A stretch of 18,595 nucleotides of DNA from DATGIQ01 sp035295665 (GCA_035295665.1 DATGIQ010000418.1:1-18595), one strand, 5' to 3'; shown: positions 1 through 7,919, counted from the first letter of the stretch. Notes: generated by a model from the sequence alone, not told the origin. Numbers and translations are program-made.

Positions 1-159
1 AAATTGTACCAAGAGATTGGTGTCTGGCATCCGTCACCTCCGGGTTCGGGTTCCGTTCTCCAGAGGCATCTTTCGCGCACCCCTTGACTCGGTCAACCCC
101 TACGCCAACAATTCCCACGCCCTTTTGATGCGATTGCCTTGCCCGCCGATCACTCCTCG

Positions 160-1701
160 CTATTCAATCGGTCGAGTATACAGGATTAGCACACACCGGT
201 AATTCTCATGATCCCAGAATGTACGCTCAAATGCGACCTCCATTCCAGCAGGAGTTGAATCAGAGAACGCCGGGACGCTATCAAACGCTTTCCAAAGACG
301 CTTCTGTTCCGCGAAGTCGGCGTTGCCCAAGTAGAAGTCTTCCTTGTCCAATGATGCCTGGTGAAGGATGTGGCCCTTTTCACTGGACTCCACTCGTATG
401 CAGCGTATGTCAATAGTATCGAACCCTCGCCGATTCGCATAATAGCGGAATCGATTTACTGCTCCCGGCATGTTTACAAGAACCATATCACCGGCATGGT
501 GGCGTTCCTTCAGGACATCCACAGCCTGCACGATTGGAGGTATCGTGCCTCGCACTAACCCGGCGTTGCTCCACGCGCCTACTATGCAGTTGCCACCAAT
601 AAACGCAGCCCCCAAGGCACTCAAGATTCTTCCGTCTATCCATGTCCACACGATCCCCCAGAATATCAGAGTAAACACCTGTGCAAACACAAGGTATCTG
701 TCAAGAAAGATCGATCTTCTCATCCCAACTGATACGATCACGCCTAGTATCCACGGAATCCCAGCTTGAAGGACGACAAACCACCTGCCATTGCTCTGCC
801 GGTGACACAATAACACAAAATACGCCGCGACCACGCCAATCCAGATACACACAGCGATCATTCCTTGGCCTTCTATTCCTGGACCCCAAAGACTAAGGGA
901 CTGTACTACGCTGCCCGCGGTAACTGGCGGAATCCAGAATTGCCTATAGACATCCCCGGCCTGGGCCATCAGCGTTCCTAACCACGGACAGTAACTCCCG
1001 AAGACGATTCCTATCGCCAGGCAAAGGCCCCAGACCCCATAGCCGTCCGCGGAAACCTGTCGACCCCGCGCGCCCAAATACAGAATTCCCGCAGCGTATA
1101 GCCATTGCGCGCATACCGAAAACAACGCATAATAATGCGTATAACAAAAGCATGCAGCTATGCAGGCATATAATGCCCACCAAACGAAGGGTCGCTTGGC
1201 AGAGTACAACGCTCGCAGAATAAGCCACGAGGATAATAGAACCAACATCACACCCAAGCTATACATCCGCGCTGTCTGGGTCGGAGCAACTTGCGCCGGG
1301 TGGATTGCGACCAGTGCCGCAGCAAGCAGCCCTCCCCCTTTGGTCCGCAATGTTGGCGGTTGGAGTTCTAGATCCGTCTGCCTGGCCAATTCGAGGCACA
1401 AGAGATAAGCGAGAGGTATCGAGGTGACCGCAAACAGAATCGACAAGCCTCTGAGGCTTAGCTCCGAGTCACCCAACAGAGCTACCCAACTCTTAAGTAA
1501 AAGATAATACAGTGGCGGATGTGCGTCATCTCGTGTCCTTTGAATTAGATCGCTCGCGGAATACGTCGCAATGCGCCATGAATAAGCTTCGTCGTTGCTA
1601 AGAGCTCGCTGGCCTAGTCCATAACACCGAGCACCGATCGCCACTGCCATCGCGATGCTCAGCCCTGCCGCAGTACAAACGACTTGGGAAGAGCTGCGCA
1701 T
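160..1701 (-). CDS. GT39/ArnT-like polytopic membrane glycosyltransferase
   Basis: Predicted integral-membrane glycosyltransferase of the GT39/PMT_2 (ArnT-like, GT-C fold) superfamily. Such enzymes move a sugar from a polyprenyl-phosphate donor onto a lipid or protein on the periplasmic side. After the first membrane segment (about residues 7-24) comes 'LSNDEAY' (D37-E38), matching the conserved acidic pair in the first extracytoplasmic loop, then 'DDAHPPLYYLLLKSW', a family signature. Roughly ten more hydrophobic segments follow, then a soluble C-terminal part of about 130 residues. The chosen ATG at 1701 has a GAGAG 5 nt upstream and starts just before the first membrane segment, giving 513 aa. 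The frame stays open to a GTG at 1812 (550 aa), but those 37 residues look non-native. It is last in a same-strand gene series. Substrate is unknown. Confidence 0.82.
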   Translation of the reverse strand: MRSSSQVVCTAAGLSIAMAVAIGARCYGLGQRALSNDEAYSWRIATYSASDLIQRTRDDAHPPLYYLLLKSWVALLGDSELSLRGLSILFAVTSIPLAYLLCLELARQTDLELQPPTLRTKGGGLLAAALVAIHPAQVAPTQTARMYSLGVMLVLLSSWLILRALYSAKRPFVWWALYACIAACFCYTHYYALFSVCAQWLYAAGILYLGARGRQVSADGYGVWGLCLAIGIVFGSYCPWLGTLMAQAGDVYRQFWIPPVTAGSVVQSLSLWGPGIEGQGMIAVCIWIGVVAAYFVLLCHRQSNGRWFVVLQAGIPWILGVIVSVGMRRSIFLDRYLVFAQVFTLIFWGIVWTWIDGRILSALGAAFIGGNCIVGAWSNAGLVRGTIPPIVQAVDVLKERHHAGDMVLVNMPGAVNRFRYYANRRGFDTIDIRCIRVESSEKGHILHQASLDKEDFYLGNADFAEQKRLWKAFDSVPAFSDSTPAGMEVAFERTFWDHENYRCVLILYTRPIE

Positions 1702-1812
1702 GCGGGCTCTCGACTGAAATGACAAGTCGGATTGTTGACAGGCCGGTACACTGCCCGTTACACGCAATGTGGACAAAGCAGTCCTCTGCCACCATCGGAG
1801 GCTTTTAGGCAC

Positions 1813-2338
1813 GACCTCTCACCGATGCGTCGACGCGCTGGACGTGGATGGTTCCCACTCCAGAATCAGAGTTACTTTGGGGAACAGCCCCCCTAGGACG
1901 ACGAATGGCGCCTATCAGCACCAGGGAATTGACAGCGCATCTCATTCAGTAAGATTCAGCACGCATGCCTACTCGCCCGTCAGCGCTCCACACTCCGCGT
2001 CCCAGCAGGCATGGACAAGCTCCCGACATCCGGCTACATCGCTCGATCGCCCCCTCCGACCGCGGATGTTTTGCGTCCGTCCGCACCGGACTTCCGTTGC
2101 CCCTCAGAATAGCACAGCATGAACGACACTTCACGCCAACAGCATTCCCTGCAGGTCACTGACCGACCAGCACCACTGGACGCAGGCACTGGCGGTTCTT
2201 CCTTTCCAGCAATCCGGCCGGTTGAGAATCATCATTCAGCACAGATGGTTGTTGCCCTTCTTCCGGATCACCGTCGAGCCGTTCCTTCTGGAACTGAAGG
2301 AAAATGTTTCAGCTGCGATGTCCAGCCATTCTCGGCTA
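1813..2338. other. Gene-poor spacer between two minus-strand genes
   Basis: About 525 bp lie between the LolA-like gene and the most upstream possible start of the glycosyltransferase gene. Short open frames on both strands have no recognisable domain, no good ribosome-binding site and low-complexity basic composition, so I regard them as noise. A small 7-bp inverted repeat (2282-2288 / 2296-2302) lies about 36 nt past the LolA-like stop but has no T-run. I see no convincing promoter. Confidence 0.5.
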
Positions 2339-3631
2339 TCAATGCATTTCCCGTGACTTGCGCCGCAGCAAGTAACGTTTACCCAGCGCGACGACCAGCA
2401 CGCAGAATAGCACACCATTGACGACCATAATCCATCGAACCTTACTCCCTTGGACTCGCGGCATCACCTTGCCATCAATAATAGGCCTTGCCTGTGCTAA
2501 GGCCTCCTCCAGAAGCCCTTCCCCGTGCGGAACGAAGTACGCCTTGTTCTCGATCAGATCATGCACCTCCGTTCCACCTGGGAACTCCATTTGGAACAAC
2601 GAGAGCGCTACTTTATTCACTTCGACGCTCCGCACTACAAGCTTGTCAACCAAGTGCACCCGACCTCGCATGCTCTCAGGTTCATTAAACGTCGTATATG
2701 TGATGCGCTGGCATTCCTTGGGCAGCCAGACACCTGTGTCAGCCATAATAAAATTCCGACACATCGTCACAGACTGAAGGCAACCACCGTCCTCCGGCGA
2801 TCTCAGGCCAAAAGCGACGTGCCTTCGCACGCAACATCCGTGGTTATGATCAATCCAATATACATTACTGCGATCGTCTGACACAACATGACACGGATAT
2901 CCATCTACGTTTTCGAGTTTTGGGTAGACACGAAAGCGCGCTGATCCGAGCGCGACGGGCACATATCTCTCTGTTCTGCGCATCCTCGACGCGTTGTCCC
3001 CCTGAAATATAGAAATCATTTCCAAATACCACGATCCGTGGTCGGCGATGCCGCCGCTTCTCCCTGGCCGCATCTGGCCAGATGCCCCACCAGGCTCAAA
3101 CGTTTGCGTGTTTGTTCCGTCAAATATGTGTATCCGATAATGCTTTCCAGAAGCGCCGCCCTTCTTTTGAGCCTGCGAGGTCTTAGTTGAGGTCACATCT
3201 TCGAATCTTGAATAAATCTTCGCTCCATCATAAGCGTAGTGTACTTTATGCGTGTACGCCATCAGTACGGAGCGGCTTTTATTCTCAAGTTCCTTATCCC
3301 CGACCGACTTTAGCTTATGTTCGTGGCTGTGGATGAACTCAACCTCTAGGCTCCGGATACTATTTCTCCAACGTTCTTGCTCCCTCAGCATGTCTGCGGT
3401 CGTCAGTGTGGCTGGCACGTTCAGCTCATCTACGGTTTGTGGACCGACGGATTTGACGCTACGCACAATATCATGGAAGGTGGCCTCTATACCGTTAAGG
3501 CCATGCGGCAAGGTCGCTTGTTTTGTCGCATTCGTCTTGCCGTCCTGAGCTGTGACAATACCCTCCCATCCTAATATGACTAGAATCACTAACTCCATCC
3601 ACAGACCCATCGATACGCAGCGCCCACGCAT
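2339..3631 (-). CDS. LolA/RseB-like periplasmic-domain protein with C-terminal membrane anchor
   Basis: Predicted exported protein of 430 aa. It has an N-terminal hydrophobic segment (about residues 10-27, ending 'VTAQ'), a large soluble domain and a C-terminal membrane helix (about 399-418) followed by a basic tail. The middle reads like the LolA/RseB-type lipoprotein-binding fold seen in many planctomycete exported proteins: 'SIRSLEVEF', 'YAYDGAKIYSRFED', 'IHIFDGTNTQTF', 'GVWLPKECQRI' and late 'FQMEFPGGTEVHDL' suggest stacked beta strands. The family carries or senses lipids or lipoproteins, but its role here is not known. I chose the ATG at 3631 because GGGAG lies 8 nt upstream; the in-frame ATG at 3646 would put its purine stretch too close. 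It sits 115 bp after the preceding gene on the same strand. Confidence 0.6.
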   Translation of the reverse strand: MRGRCVSMGLWMELVILVILGWEGIVTAQDGKTNATKQATLPHGLNGIEATFHDIVRSVKSVGPQTVDELNVPATLTTADMLREQERWRNSIRSLEVEFIHSHEHKLKSVGDKELENKSRSVLMAYTHKVHYAYDGAKIYSRFEDVTSTKTSQAQKKGGASGKHYRIHIFDGTNTQTFEPGGASGQMRPGRSGGIADHGSWYLEMISIFQGDNASRMRRTERYVPVALGSARFRVYPKLENVDGYPCHVVSDDRSNVYWIDHNHGCCVRRHVAFGLRSPEDGGCLQSVTMCRNFIMADTGVWLPKECQRITYTTFNEPESMRGRVHLVDKLVVRSVEVNKVALSLFQMEFPGGTEVHDLIENKAYFVPHGEGLLEEALAQARPIIDGKVMPRVQGSKVRWIMVVNGVLFCVLVVALGKRYLLRRKSREMH

Positions 3632-3639
3632 GTGACAAT

Positions 3640-3644
3640 CTCCC
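3640..3644 (-). promoter_or_regulatory. Shine-Dalgarno that sets the start of the LolA-like gene
   Basis: GGGAG on the minus strand lies 8 nt before the ATG at 3631. It supports this start over the longer in-frame ATG at 3646. Confidence 0.6.
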
Positions 3645-3685
3645 ATATCCTCTATAGTTCGGATTGGTCCAAGAATTCTCTCATT

Positions 3686-3700
3686 CGCCCTAACCGGGCG
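3686..3700. repeat. Small GC-rich hairpin in the intergenic leader
   Basis: CGCCC and GGGCG form a 5-bp perfect stem around a 5-nt loop (TAACC). It lies in the 115-bp gap between the gene ending at 3747 and the LolA-like gene. There is no T-run on either strand, so it is not a classic terminator. It may be an mRNA processing or stability hairpin, or chance. Confidence 0.3.
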
Positions 3701-3746
3701 TGAGGTCTACTCGACGTCCATGAGGCTTCCCTAGCTACTACTTTTC

Positions 3747-4910
3747 TCAGGGCAGCGTGGCATCTCCCGTTGTCGTACGATCCTGGCCCATGAAGAGCGC
3801 GATGACCCGGGCCGCGTGAGAGTATCCGCAATAGTTCTTCACAATCTCCTCCGGCCCATTGTACTGCAACGCCACTGTCAGGAACTGGGCGGCTTTGGTT
3901 AAAGCCTCATCGCCTGGGCGAAGATCGCGTTCTGCGATAAGAGCCCATTCGATATGATGTGCAGTTACTTGGATCATGCGATCGAGGGAACGACTTCCGT
4001 CACCATGCCCTCCGCCTGGCGCACGTTCATCAACCCAGTGGGATGGCCAGCTCCCGCTTGCATTCTGCGATTTCACCAAATGCGAAGTAGAATTCCGGAG
4101 GTATGTTTGCACGCGGGATCGCACGTCGCGTGAAAACATGCGCCGCCTCTTGTCCGCTCGCAGCATTAGAGCAAGAGCGTACTGCTTGTGTGTCCCGTTG
4201 CAGGGGCCTTCATCCGCCTTTGACATGATCAGGCGCTCCGCGATCGACTGATATGAATGCCATTCCCCGAAACGGTTCTGCCAACTTGGCTCCTCCGGTA
4301 AGTAGTGGCAGTACGCAACAACTGACCACGCCGATTCTTGATCAACTACATACGATCGCCTCGAAGTCTGGACCAGATCTAAGATAGTGCACTGCTCCTT
4401 GCCCATGTCAACGACCTGATCGCCGGGCACGCCGACTTCCGCGCACGTGGCAAGCATCTGATCTATGTGTGCTTCGAACTGCCACTCCTCCTTGCCGGCT
4501 GCTTGGAGTCGTGAGCGCACCTGCCAACCACTCGTAGACCGGACCATGAGCCCGTCTGACTCGGGGAACTTCCGCCGGAACTCAGGCAAGGACAGGACTG
4601 TCATCATCTGGCTTCGCAGATCCAGGTTCCCCGTCCAGTTTCCGAACACCGTTGCGTCGACCCTCCAACGGTGCAGCAGGTCGACCACGGTTCGAGGTTT
4701 CGCGCGCAAAAAGTTATTTACTGCTTGCCGACGATGCCTCAAGACCTCGGGGTCTGTCGCTGCCTCGAGATCACTTATACCGCTAGCGGCTGCTTCAACT
4801 TGCCTCACTTCCGAGCTACGGTTCACACAAAACAGCGCGGCACACATGGCTACCGCCGCGAATCCAATGATCAGTGCTTTCGCTCTTGTGTTGCGCACTC
4901 GTTGCATCAT
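3747..4910 (-). CDS. Membrane-anchored hypothetical protein, possible alpha/alpha-toroid repeat domain
   Basis: I do not recognise this 387-aa protein as a named family. A basic N-terminus and one membrane helix (about residues 14-31, 'IIGFAAVAMCAALFCVN') suggest an anchored protein with an extracytoplasmic domain. The C-terminal third contains 'NASGSWPSHW', like the Q-x-x-D/N-G-S-W turn of prenyltransferase/squalene-cyclase-type alpha/alpha toroids, followed by 'VTAHHIEWALIAERDL' and another helical stretch. A toroid fold is therefore plausible; catalytic acidic motifs of true terpene cyclases were not seen. The start is uncertain: an in-frame GTG at 4916 precedes two adjacent ATGs (4910, 4907), with no strong ribosome-binding site; I chose the first ATG. 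It lies 115 bp after the C39/DUF1573 gene and 115 bp before the LolA-like gene, so co-transcription is likely. Confidence 0.6.
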   Translation of the reverse strand: MMQRVRNTRAKALIIGFAAVAMCAALFCVNRSSEVRQVEAAASGISDLEAATDPEVLRHRRQAVNNFLRAKPRTVVDLLHRWRVDATVFGNWTGNLDLRSQMMTVLSLPEFRRKFPESDGLMVRSTSGWQVRSRLQAAGKEEWQFEAHIDQMLATCAEVGVPGDQVVDMGKEQCTILDLVQTSRRSYVVDQESAWSVVAYCHYLPEEPSWQNRFGEWHSYQSIAERLIMSKADEGPCNGTHKQYALALMLRADKRRRMFSRDVRSRVQTYLRNSTSHLVKSQNASGSWPSHWVDERAPGGGHGDGSRSLDRMIQVTAHHIEWALIAERDLRPGDEALTKAAQFLTVALQYNGPEEIVKNYCGYSHAARVIALFMGQDRTTTGDATLP

Positions 4911-5025
4911 ACACACATCTGACTGTTGCGACTGCTCTCGATAGTATGCATTGAGTTTTAACTGGAACCATTATGGGGGCGGATTCTCTCGGACCAGTGA
5001 GTGTGCTCCATCTCAACCACGGCAC

Positions 5026-6468
5026 CTATTCGCGACCTCCGACACCGGCGGCCCTTAAGGTAATGTACGCCCAATGGACGTAGTCTCGGCCGTTCGCCCT
5101 CGAAACGATTTGTAGCCTAACATCTCTTCGTTCAGGTATTGGTGTCGGCGGCTCGCACACCCGTTCAACTACGATTTCGACATTACGCACAAAGCAGCAC
5201 CCTTCCTTAATCGGTGCTGACACGGTCGGTGCTTCCACCCGTAGCTTGTCCTGCATATCTGCGTCCGCAAGCTTACAATCTATCACCCATTCATCAGTCT
5301 CAGCTCGCTGGTAAACGCGGCCGCGAAGGAGTACGCTTGCTCCCTGGCTATCGCCTAGGACTAACCGGTCATGCGGAAAATCTATGCCCAATGCGGTTCC
5401 CCTTATGTGGAAAGTATTAGCCCACTTTTCCCCTAGGGCTAAGACTTCGACCCCAGCAGTGGCCACTCCGTGCTTGTCCTCCCCAGTCATGGCCATTGTA
5501 AGCACCGTGCTCTCGCCTGGCCGGAGCCTCGTGCTCCTCAGAAAGGCGGAACTACACTGGCATGATGGGTATCCCACTTCCAGGTTGACCTCAGTGGTAC
5601 CGGTGTTCGTAAGGGGGAAATCCACGGTAGCGTGTCCGGATTCGGGCAGGATCCCAAAGTCGTGATCGACTTTCCACGCTACCAATTCGAATCCGCCGGC
5701 CAAGTTCTGGCGCGCGTGTTTGTTGTCGGCAATTGGGGAGCAACCAGTTATACTGTATAGCAAAAGAGGGATTGGTCCAACCGCCCGTAGGACTGGCCAC
5801 AGTCCAGGGGGGCGCCATCGACTTCTGACCCATTGGATTGAGGAAAGCGCGATCGAGGCCACTAACGCGGCGCACACGATGTAGGGTAACACTAGCCTTT
5901 CGTTTGGGCTGCTGGCGATGTGCCGATCTGGCACCAGAAGCGCGCCACTCCACGCTCGAGCGAAGTCCCCCCGCAAAGCGTACTGTGCACCCGTAGAGCT
6001 TGGTTCGAAGAAACAAACCCGGTGCTCATTGATACCAAGGAGTATCACAAAGTGTCCAGTTCCCGTCCAAGTCTTCATGGCCGGAAAGACGTGTGCGATG
6101 ACTGGAAAGGTAATACCGTCGAGCTCTGACGGTGAGGCCATTACGACCTCAACGCGTAGACCCAAGACCTCACAGCCTCGCTTCATGTCAAGCATATTTG
6201 ACCCATGATCCGTTATTGGGATCACGTGCGCACAATCGTCATATGTTACGGGACTGGCCAGGAGTCTTAATAGAACGTAACAGCTAGTAACCCCACAGCT
6301 AAGTGGATGTCGCCAATGTAAATGCGACTCCTGGGGAGCATCTGGGGGTCGTATTGGCAACCCGTCGCCGGACGCTGTTGGTATGATTGGGCCTATGTTA
6401 GTTGCAAACAGCGCCAGACAGGAGAAGAGAGAGAGCTTCTTTGCCAGAGAGCGGGTACTATTTGGCAT
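5026..6468 (-). CDS. C39-peptidase-like domain fused to DUF1573 domain, membrane-associated
   Basis: A 480-aa exported protein with two parts. After a signal-like segment (residues 12-32), residues about 45-182 resemble the C39 double-glycine-leader peptidase domain: 'SCGVTSCYVLL' with C58, 'GHFVILLGI' with H139, then 'CFFEPSSTG'. The usual Gln six residues before the Cys is Trp (W52), and the usual Asp before Pro is Glu (E155), so activity is doubtful. A membrane helix (about 192-214) and a second hydrophobic segment ending in lipobox-like 'ITGC' (C243) follow. Residues about 262-370 are DUF1573-like: 'DHDFGILPESGHATVDFPL' and 'YPSCQCSSA'. The ATG at 6468 has GGGAG 8 nt upstream and begins right before the signal segment; upstream in-frame residues look non-native. 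It lies downstream of a Cys-rich secreted protein gene, a possible substrate or partner (inference). Confidence 0.75.
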   Translation of the reverse strand: MPNSTRSLAKKLSLFSCLALFATNIGPIIPTASGDGLPIRPPDAPQESHLHWRHPLSCGVTSCYVLLRLLASPVTYDDCAHVIPITDHGSNMLDMKRGCEVLGLRVEVVMASPSELDGITFPVIAHVFPAMKTWTGTGHFVILLGINEHRVCFFEPSSTGAQYALRGDFARAWSGALLVPDRHIASSPNERLVLPYIVCAALVASIALSSIQWVRSRWRPPGLWPVLRAVGPIPLLLYSITGCSPIADNKHARQNLAGGFELVAWKVDHDFGILPESGHATVDFPLTNTGTTEVNLEVGYPSCQCSSAFLRSTRLRPGESTVLTMAMTGEDKHGVATAGVEVLALGEKWANTFHIRGTALGIDFPHDRLVLGDSQGASVLLRGRVYQRAETDEWVIDCKLADADMQDKLRVEAPTVSAPIKEGCCFVRNVEIVVERVCEPPTPIPERRDVRLQIVSRANGRDYVHWAYITLRAAGVGGRE

Positions 6469-6476
6469 ATTTTCGA

Positions 6477-6481
6477 CTCCC
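6477..6481 (-). promoter_or_regulatory. Shine-Dalgarno that sets the start of the C39/DUF1573 gene
   Basis: GGGAG on the minus strand lies 8 nt before the ATG at 6468. It favours this start over the ATG at 6570, which would add 34 residues in front of the signal-like segment. Confidence 0.65.
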
Positions 6482-6770
6482 GACGATGCCGGGCAAGAAA
6501 ACTGGGCGGTTTGCCGAGGGAATCCCGAGCTGTTGGCAGTCGCGCAAAGGGATGGAGAGCGACGTGACATTCGCGCGTACTAGTATCAGTGCCGTGTAGG
6601 GAAATGTGGATGCGTTTTTGATCAGTCGTTGCGAGGGAGACATTTAGCACCCGCATGGCCAATCTGAGGGGATTGCAAGCGTGGCAAGTCTAAAGTGTGC
6701 GGCTTGCGGAACTTCACAAAGCGATAGTTGAACGTCCAGTGTGGTCTTATAGGCGAAGGCGTCTTTCATG

Positions 6771-6815
6771 TGAAGAGCGCAGCAGCCAAACCTGGTTTGG
6801 CTGCTGCGCTCTTCA
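6771..6815. repeat. Perfect 22-bp inverted repeat with 1-nt centre (strong hairpin)
   Basis: The arms 6771-6792 and 6794-6815 are exact reverse complements around a single T at 6793. The hairpin begins 33 bp past the stop of the Cys-rich gene and about 300 bp before the C39/DUF1573 start. It has no U-run on either strand, so it is not a textbook intrinsic terminator. It could act as a terminator or attenuator, or as a 3'-end stabiliser that lets the first gene be expressed more strongly than those downstream. Confidence 0.7.
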
Positions 6816-6848
6816 CCGTCCTTGGCCGCGAAGGAAGAACACAGCTGT

Positions 6849-7313
6849 TCACGATGATCCACAGTTGTCAACAACATTTGGGTCAGGACCGCAGGTTACA
6901 TTCACAGGGGTATCGCAGTAACAGCTGACAGCAGAATAGTCCCAATAGCAATTAACATACGTAGTTGCTGGGCTGCATGTGTCAGAGCTGGTGCCAACTA
7001 CCTTAACGAACAGGGTCGAGCCATTGTTGACGTAGGTTGGTCTAGTTGAACAGAGAAATCCACAAGCATAAGAGCTGCATGATTGCGTAAGAGGATTAAT
7101 CACAGTGGCGTCGCAATCATCAAATCTGGAACCTTGACAGGCGCCATTGGACTGATAGTCAACGCTGCATGCCAGACCCCCCCAGAGTGCGGCCGCTTCC
7201 TCAGCAGTCGCAATGCGACCTAGAGCGTTGCATGGAGTCAGTTCGCATACGGAGCACGTGAAACTCGCGGCGAGAATCGCAATGGCAAACCAAGCCCGGC
7301 ATCCCGGTCGCAT
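6849..7313 (-). CDS. Small secreted Cys-rich protein of unknown function
   Basis: A 154-aa protein with a clear export signal (a short basic start 'MRPGCRAWFAIAILAAS', then about residues 8-22 hydrophobic). The mature part, from about residue 23, is rich in Cys (13), Ser, Thr and Asn, with late 'CYWDYSAVSCYCDTPVNVTC', so several disulfides are likely outside the cytoplasm. I recognise no named family. The ATG at 7313 has GGGAG 7 nt upstream and sits exactly before the signal segment; the open frame continues to an ATG at 7472 but that one has no ribosome-binding site. It is the first gene behind the promoter at 7570-7598, with a leader of about 250 nt, and is followed by a perfect hairpin. 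The next gene encodes a C39-like/DUF1573 protein, which makes a processing or maturation link possible but unproven. Confidence 0.7.
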   Translation of the reverse strand: MRPGCRAWFAIAILAASFTCSVCELTPCNALGRIATAEEAAALWGGLACSVDYQSNGACQGSRFDDCDATVINPLTQSCSSYACGFLCSTRPTYVNNGSTLFVKVVGTSSDTCSPATTYVNCYWDYSAVSCYCDTPVNVTCGPDPNVVDNCGSS

Positions 7314-7320
7314 AATCCAT

Positions 7321-7325
7321 CTCCC
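7321..7325 (-). promoter_or_regulatory. Shine-Dalgarno of the Cys-rich secreted protein gene
   Basis: GGGAG on the minus strand, 7 nt before the ATG at 7313. It decides this start against the upstream in-frame ATG at 7472. Confidence 0.7.
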
Positions 7326-7546
7326 TTCAAAGCATGTGTGTGTTTGGAGCACCTCATTGCCTTCACTGCTCTGACGCGGATGCACTTGTCGTTGAAGCAG
7401 ATCGTTCGTTGAGCCCGGTCTAGGAGCGTGGTTCCGAGTGCGAGTTGACGACCCAGATCTTACATTCTCCATATGCGGAGAAGTTTCTGGTTGGTAAGGC
7501 CATGGATAACCGGAATACTACGAAACCGACGCAGGCGATTCGATTC

Positions 7547-7566
7547 AGTTGGTTCTTGTGCCAACT
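7547..7566 (-). promoter_or_regulatory. Possible 5'-end hairpin of the leader transcript
   Basis: AGTTGG and CCAACT form a 6-bp stem with an 8-nt loop. It lies where transcription from the predicted promoter should begin (about 7563), so it may form at or near the RNA 5' end. Short stem; moderate chance of coincidence. Confidence 0.35.
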
Positions 7567-7569
7567 CCT

Positions 7570-7628
7570 ATTAGAACGTGCGGGATTCTAAAAGTCAAGA
7601 GTGGTTATGTTTTTTAATTTTTATTTTT
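7570..7628 (-). promoter_or_regulatory. Near-consensus sigma70 promoter with A-rich UP-like tract
   Basis: Read on the minus strand, TTGACT (7593-7598, 5 of 6 match to the -35 consensus) is separated by exactly 17 nt from TCTAAT (7570-7575, 5 of 6 match to the -10 consensus). Just upstream, 7604-7628 is almost pure A/T with A-tracts, like an UP element, and stands out from the GC-rich surroundings. Transcription would start near 7563 and run into the Cys-rich protein gene. Confidence 0.65.
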
Positions 7629-7651
7629 GAGGCCAGAACGCACTTTGCACG

Positions 7652-7771
7652 GCCAGGAGGTCTGTGAGCGCCCGGCCAATCACGTGAGCCAGGGGTCGAG
7701 TGCAAACGCGATCAGCCCAGTGACCGGTGCCGATCAGCAGGCGGACCGTAAGCGCCTGGCGGATCACGTGC
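7652..7771. repeat. Imperfect tandem pair, 84-bp period
   Basis: The stretch around 7652-7687 recurs around 7736-7771. The best conserved part is GT[G/A]AGCGCC[C/T]GGC--ATCACGTG (19 of 23 match), preceded by CAGG-GG-C. The period is 84 bp, 28 codons, and each unit has a CACGTG palindrome (7681-7686 and 7765-7770). No protein family is recognised in either direction. Confidence 0.5.
7664..7716. repeat. Left copy of 53-bp inverted repeat flanking the IS701-like element
   Basis: This 53-bp stretch matches the reverse complement of 9516-9568 at 49 positions. The four differences, at 7666, 7670, 7703 and 7711, are all transitions. Homology stops sharply on the outer side at 7664 and fades on the inner side. 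Confidence 0.8.
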
Positions 7772-7919
7772 TTGACGTGATGAGTATACGCCCAACGGCG
7801 GTGGACGGAAAGCCTCTCTTTACAGTTCATTGCGGAACGCGTGCCACACGGCGGCTTCGTAGGCTATTGACAATACTGTTTTGCTTCAGTCGGAACTGGA
7901 TTCTGCCTGCGAAGGTCAG
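7717..7919. other. Non-coding spacer with no recognised gene
   Basis: Apart from the second tandem-repeat unit (around 7736-7771) I see no supported gene. Open frames on both strands here translate to repeat-like peptides without ribosome-binding sites. Confidence 0.4.

Noticed and set aside
1769..2421. Overlapping plus-strand open frames of 65-117 codons
   Set aside because: No domain, no ribosome-binding site and arginine/serine/proline-rich translation typical of shadow frames; two same-strand real genes flank them.
7604..7628. T-rich run on the plus strand as an intrinsic terminator
   Set aside because: No stable GC stem precedes it on the plus strand; its position and composition fit an UP element for the minus-strand promoter better.
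7652..7771. Possible CRISPR array or integron attC sites
   Set aside because: Only two diverged units with an 84-bp period, no conserved spacers, no cas genes and no integrase nearby.
7621..7830. Minus-strand 69-codon frame with a repeated 'HVI-RALT' peptide
   Set aside because: The peptide repeat just reflects the 84-bp DNA repeat, which is open on both strands; there is no start signal or known family.
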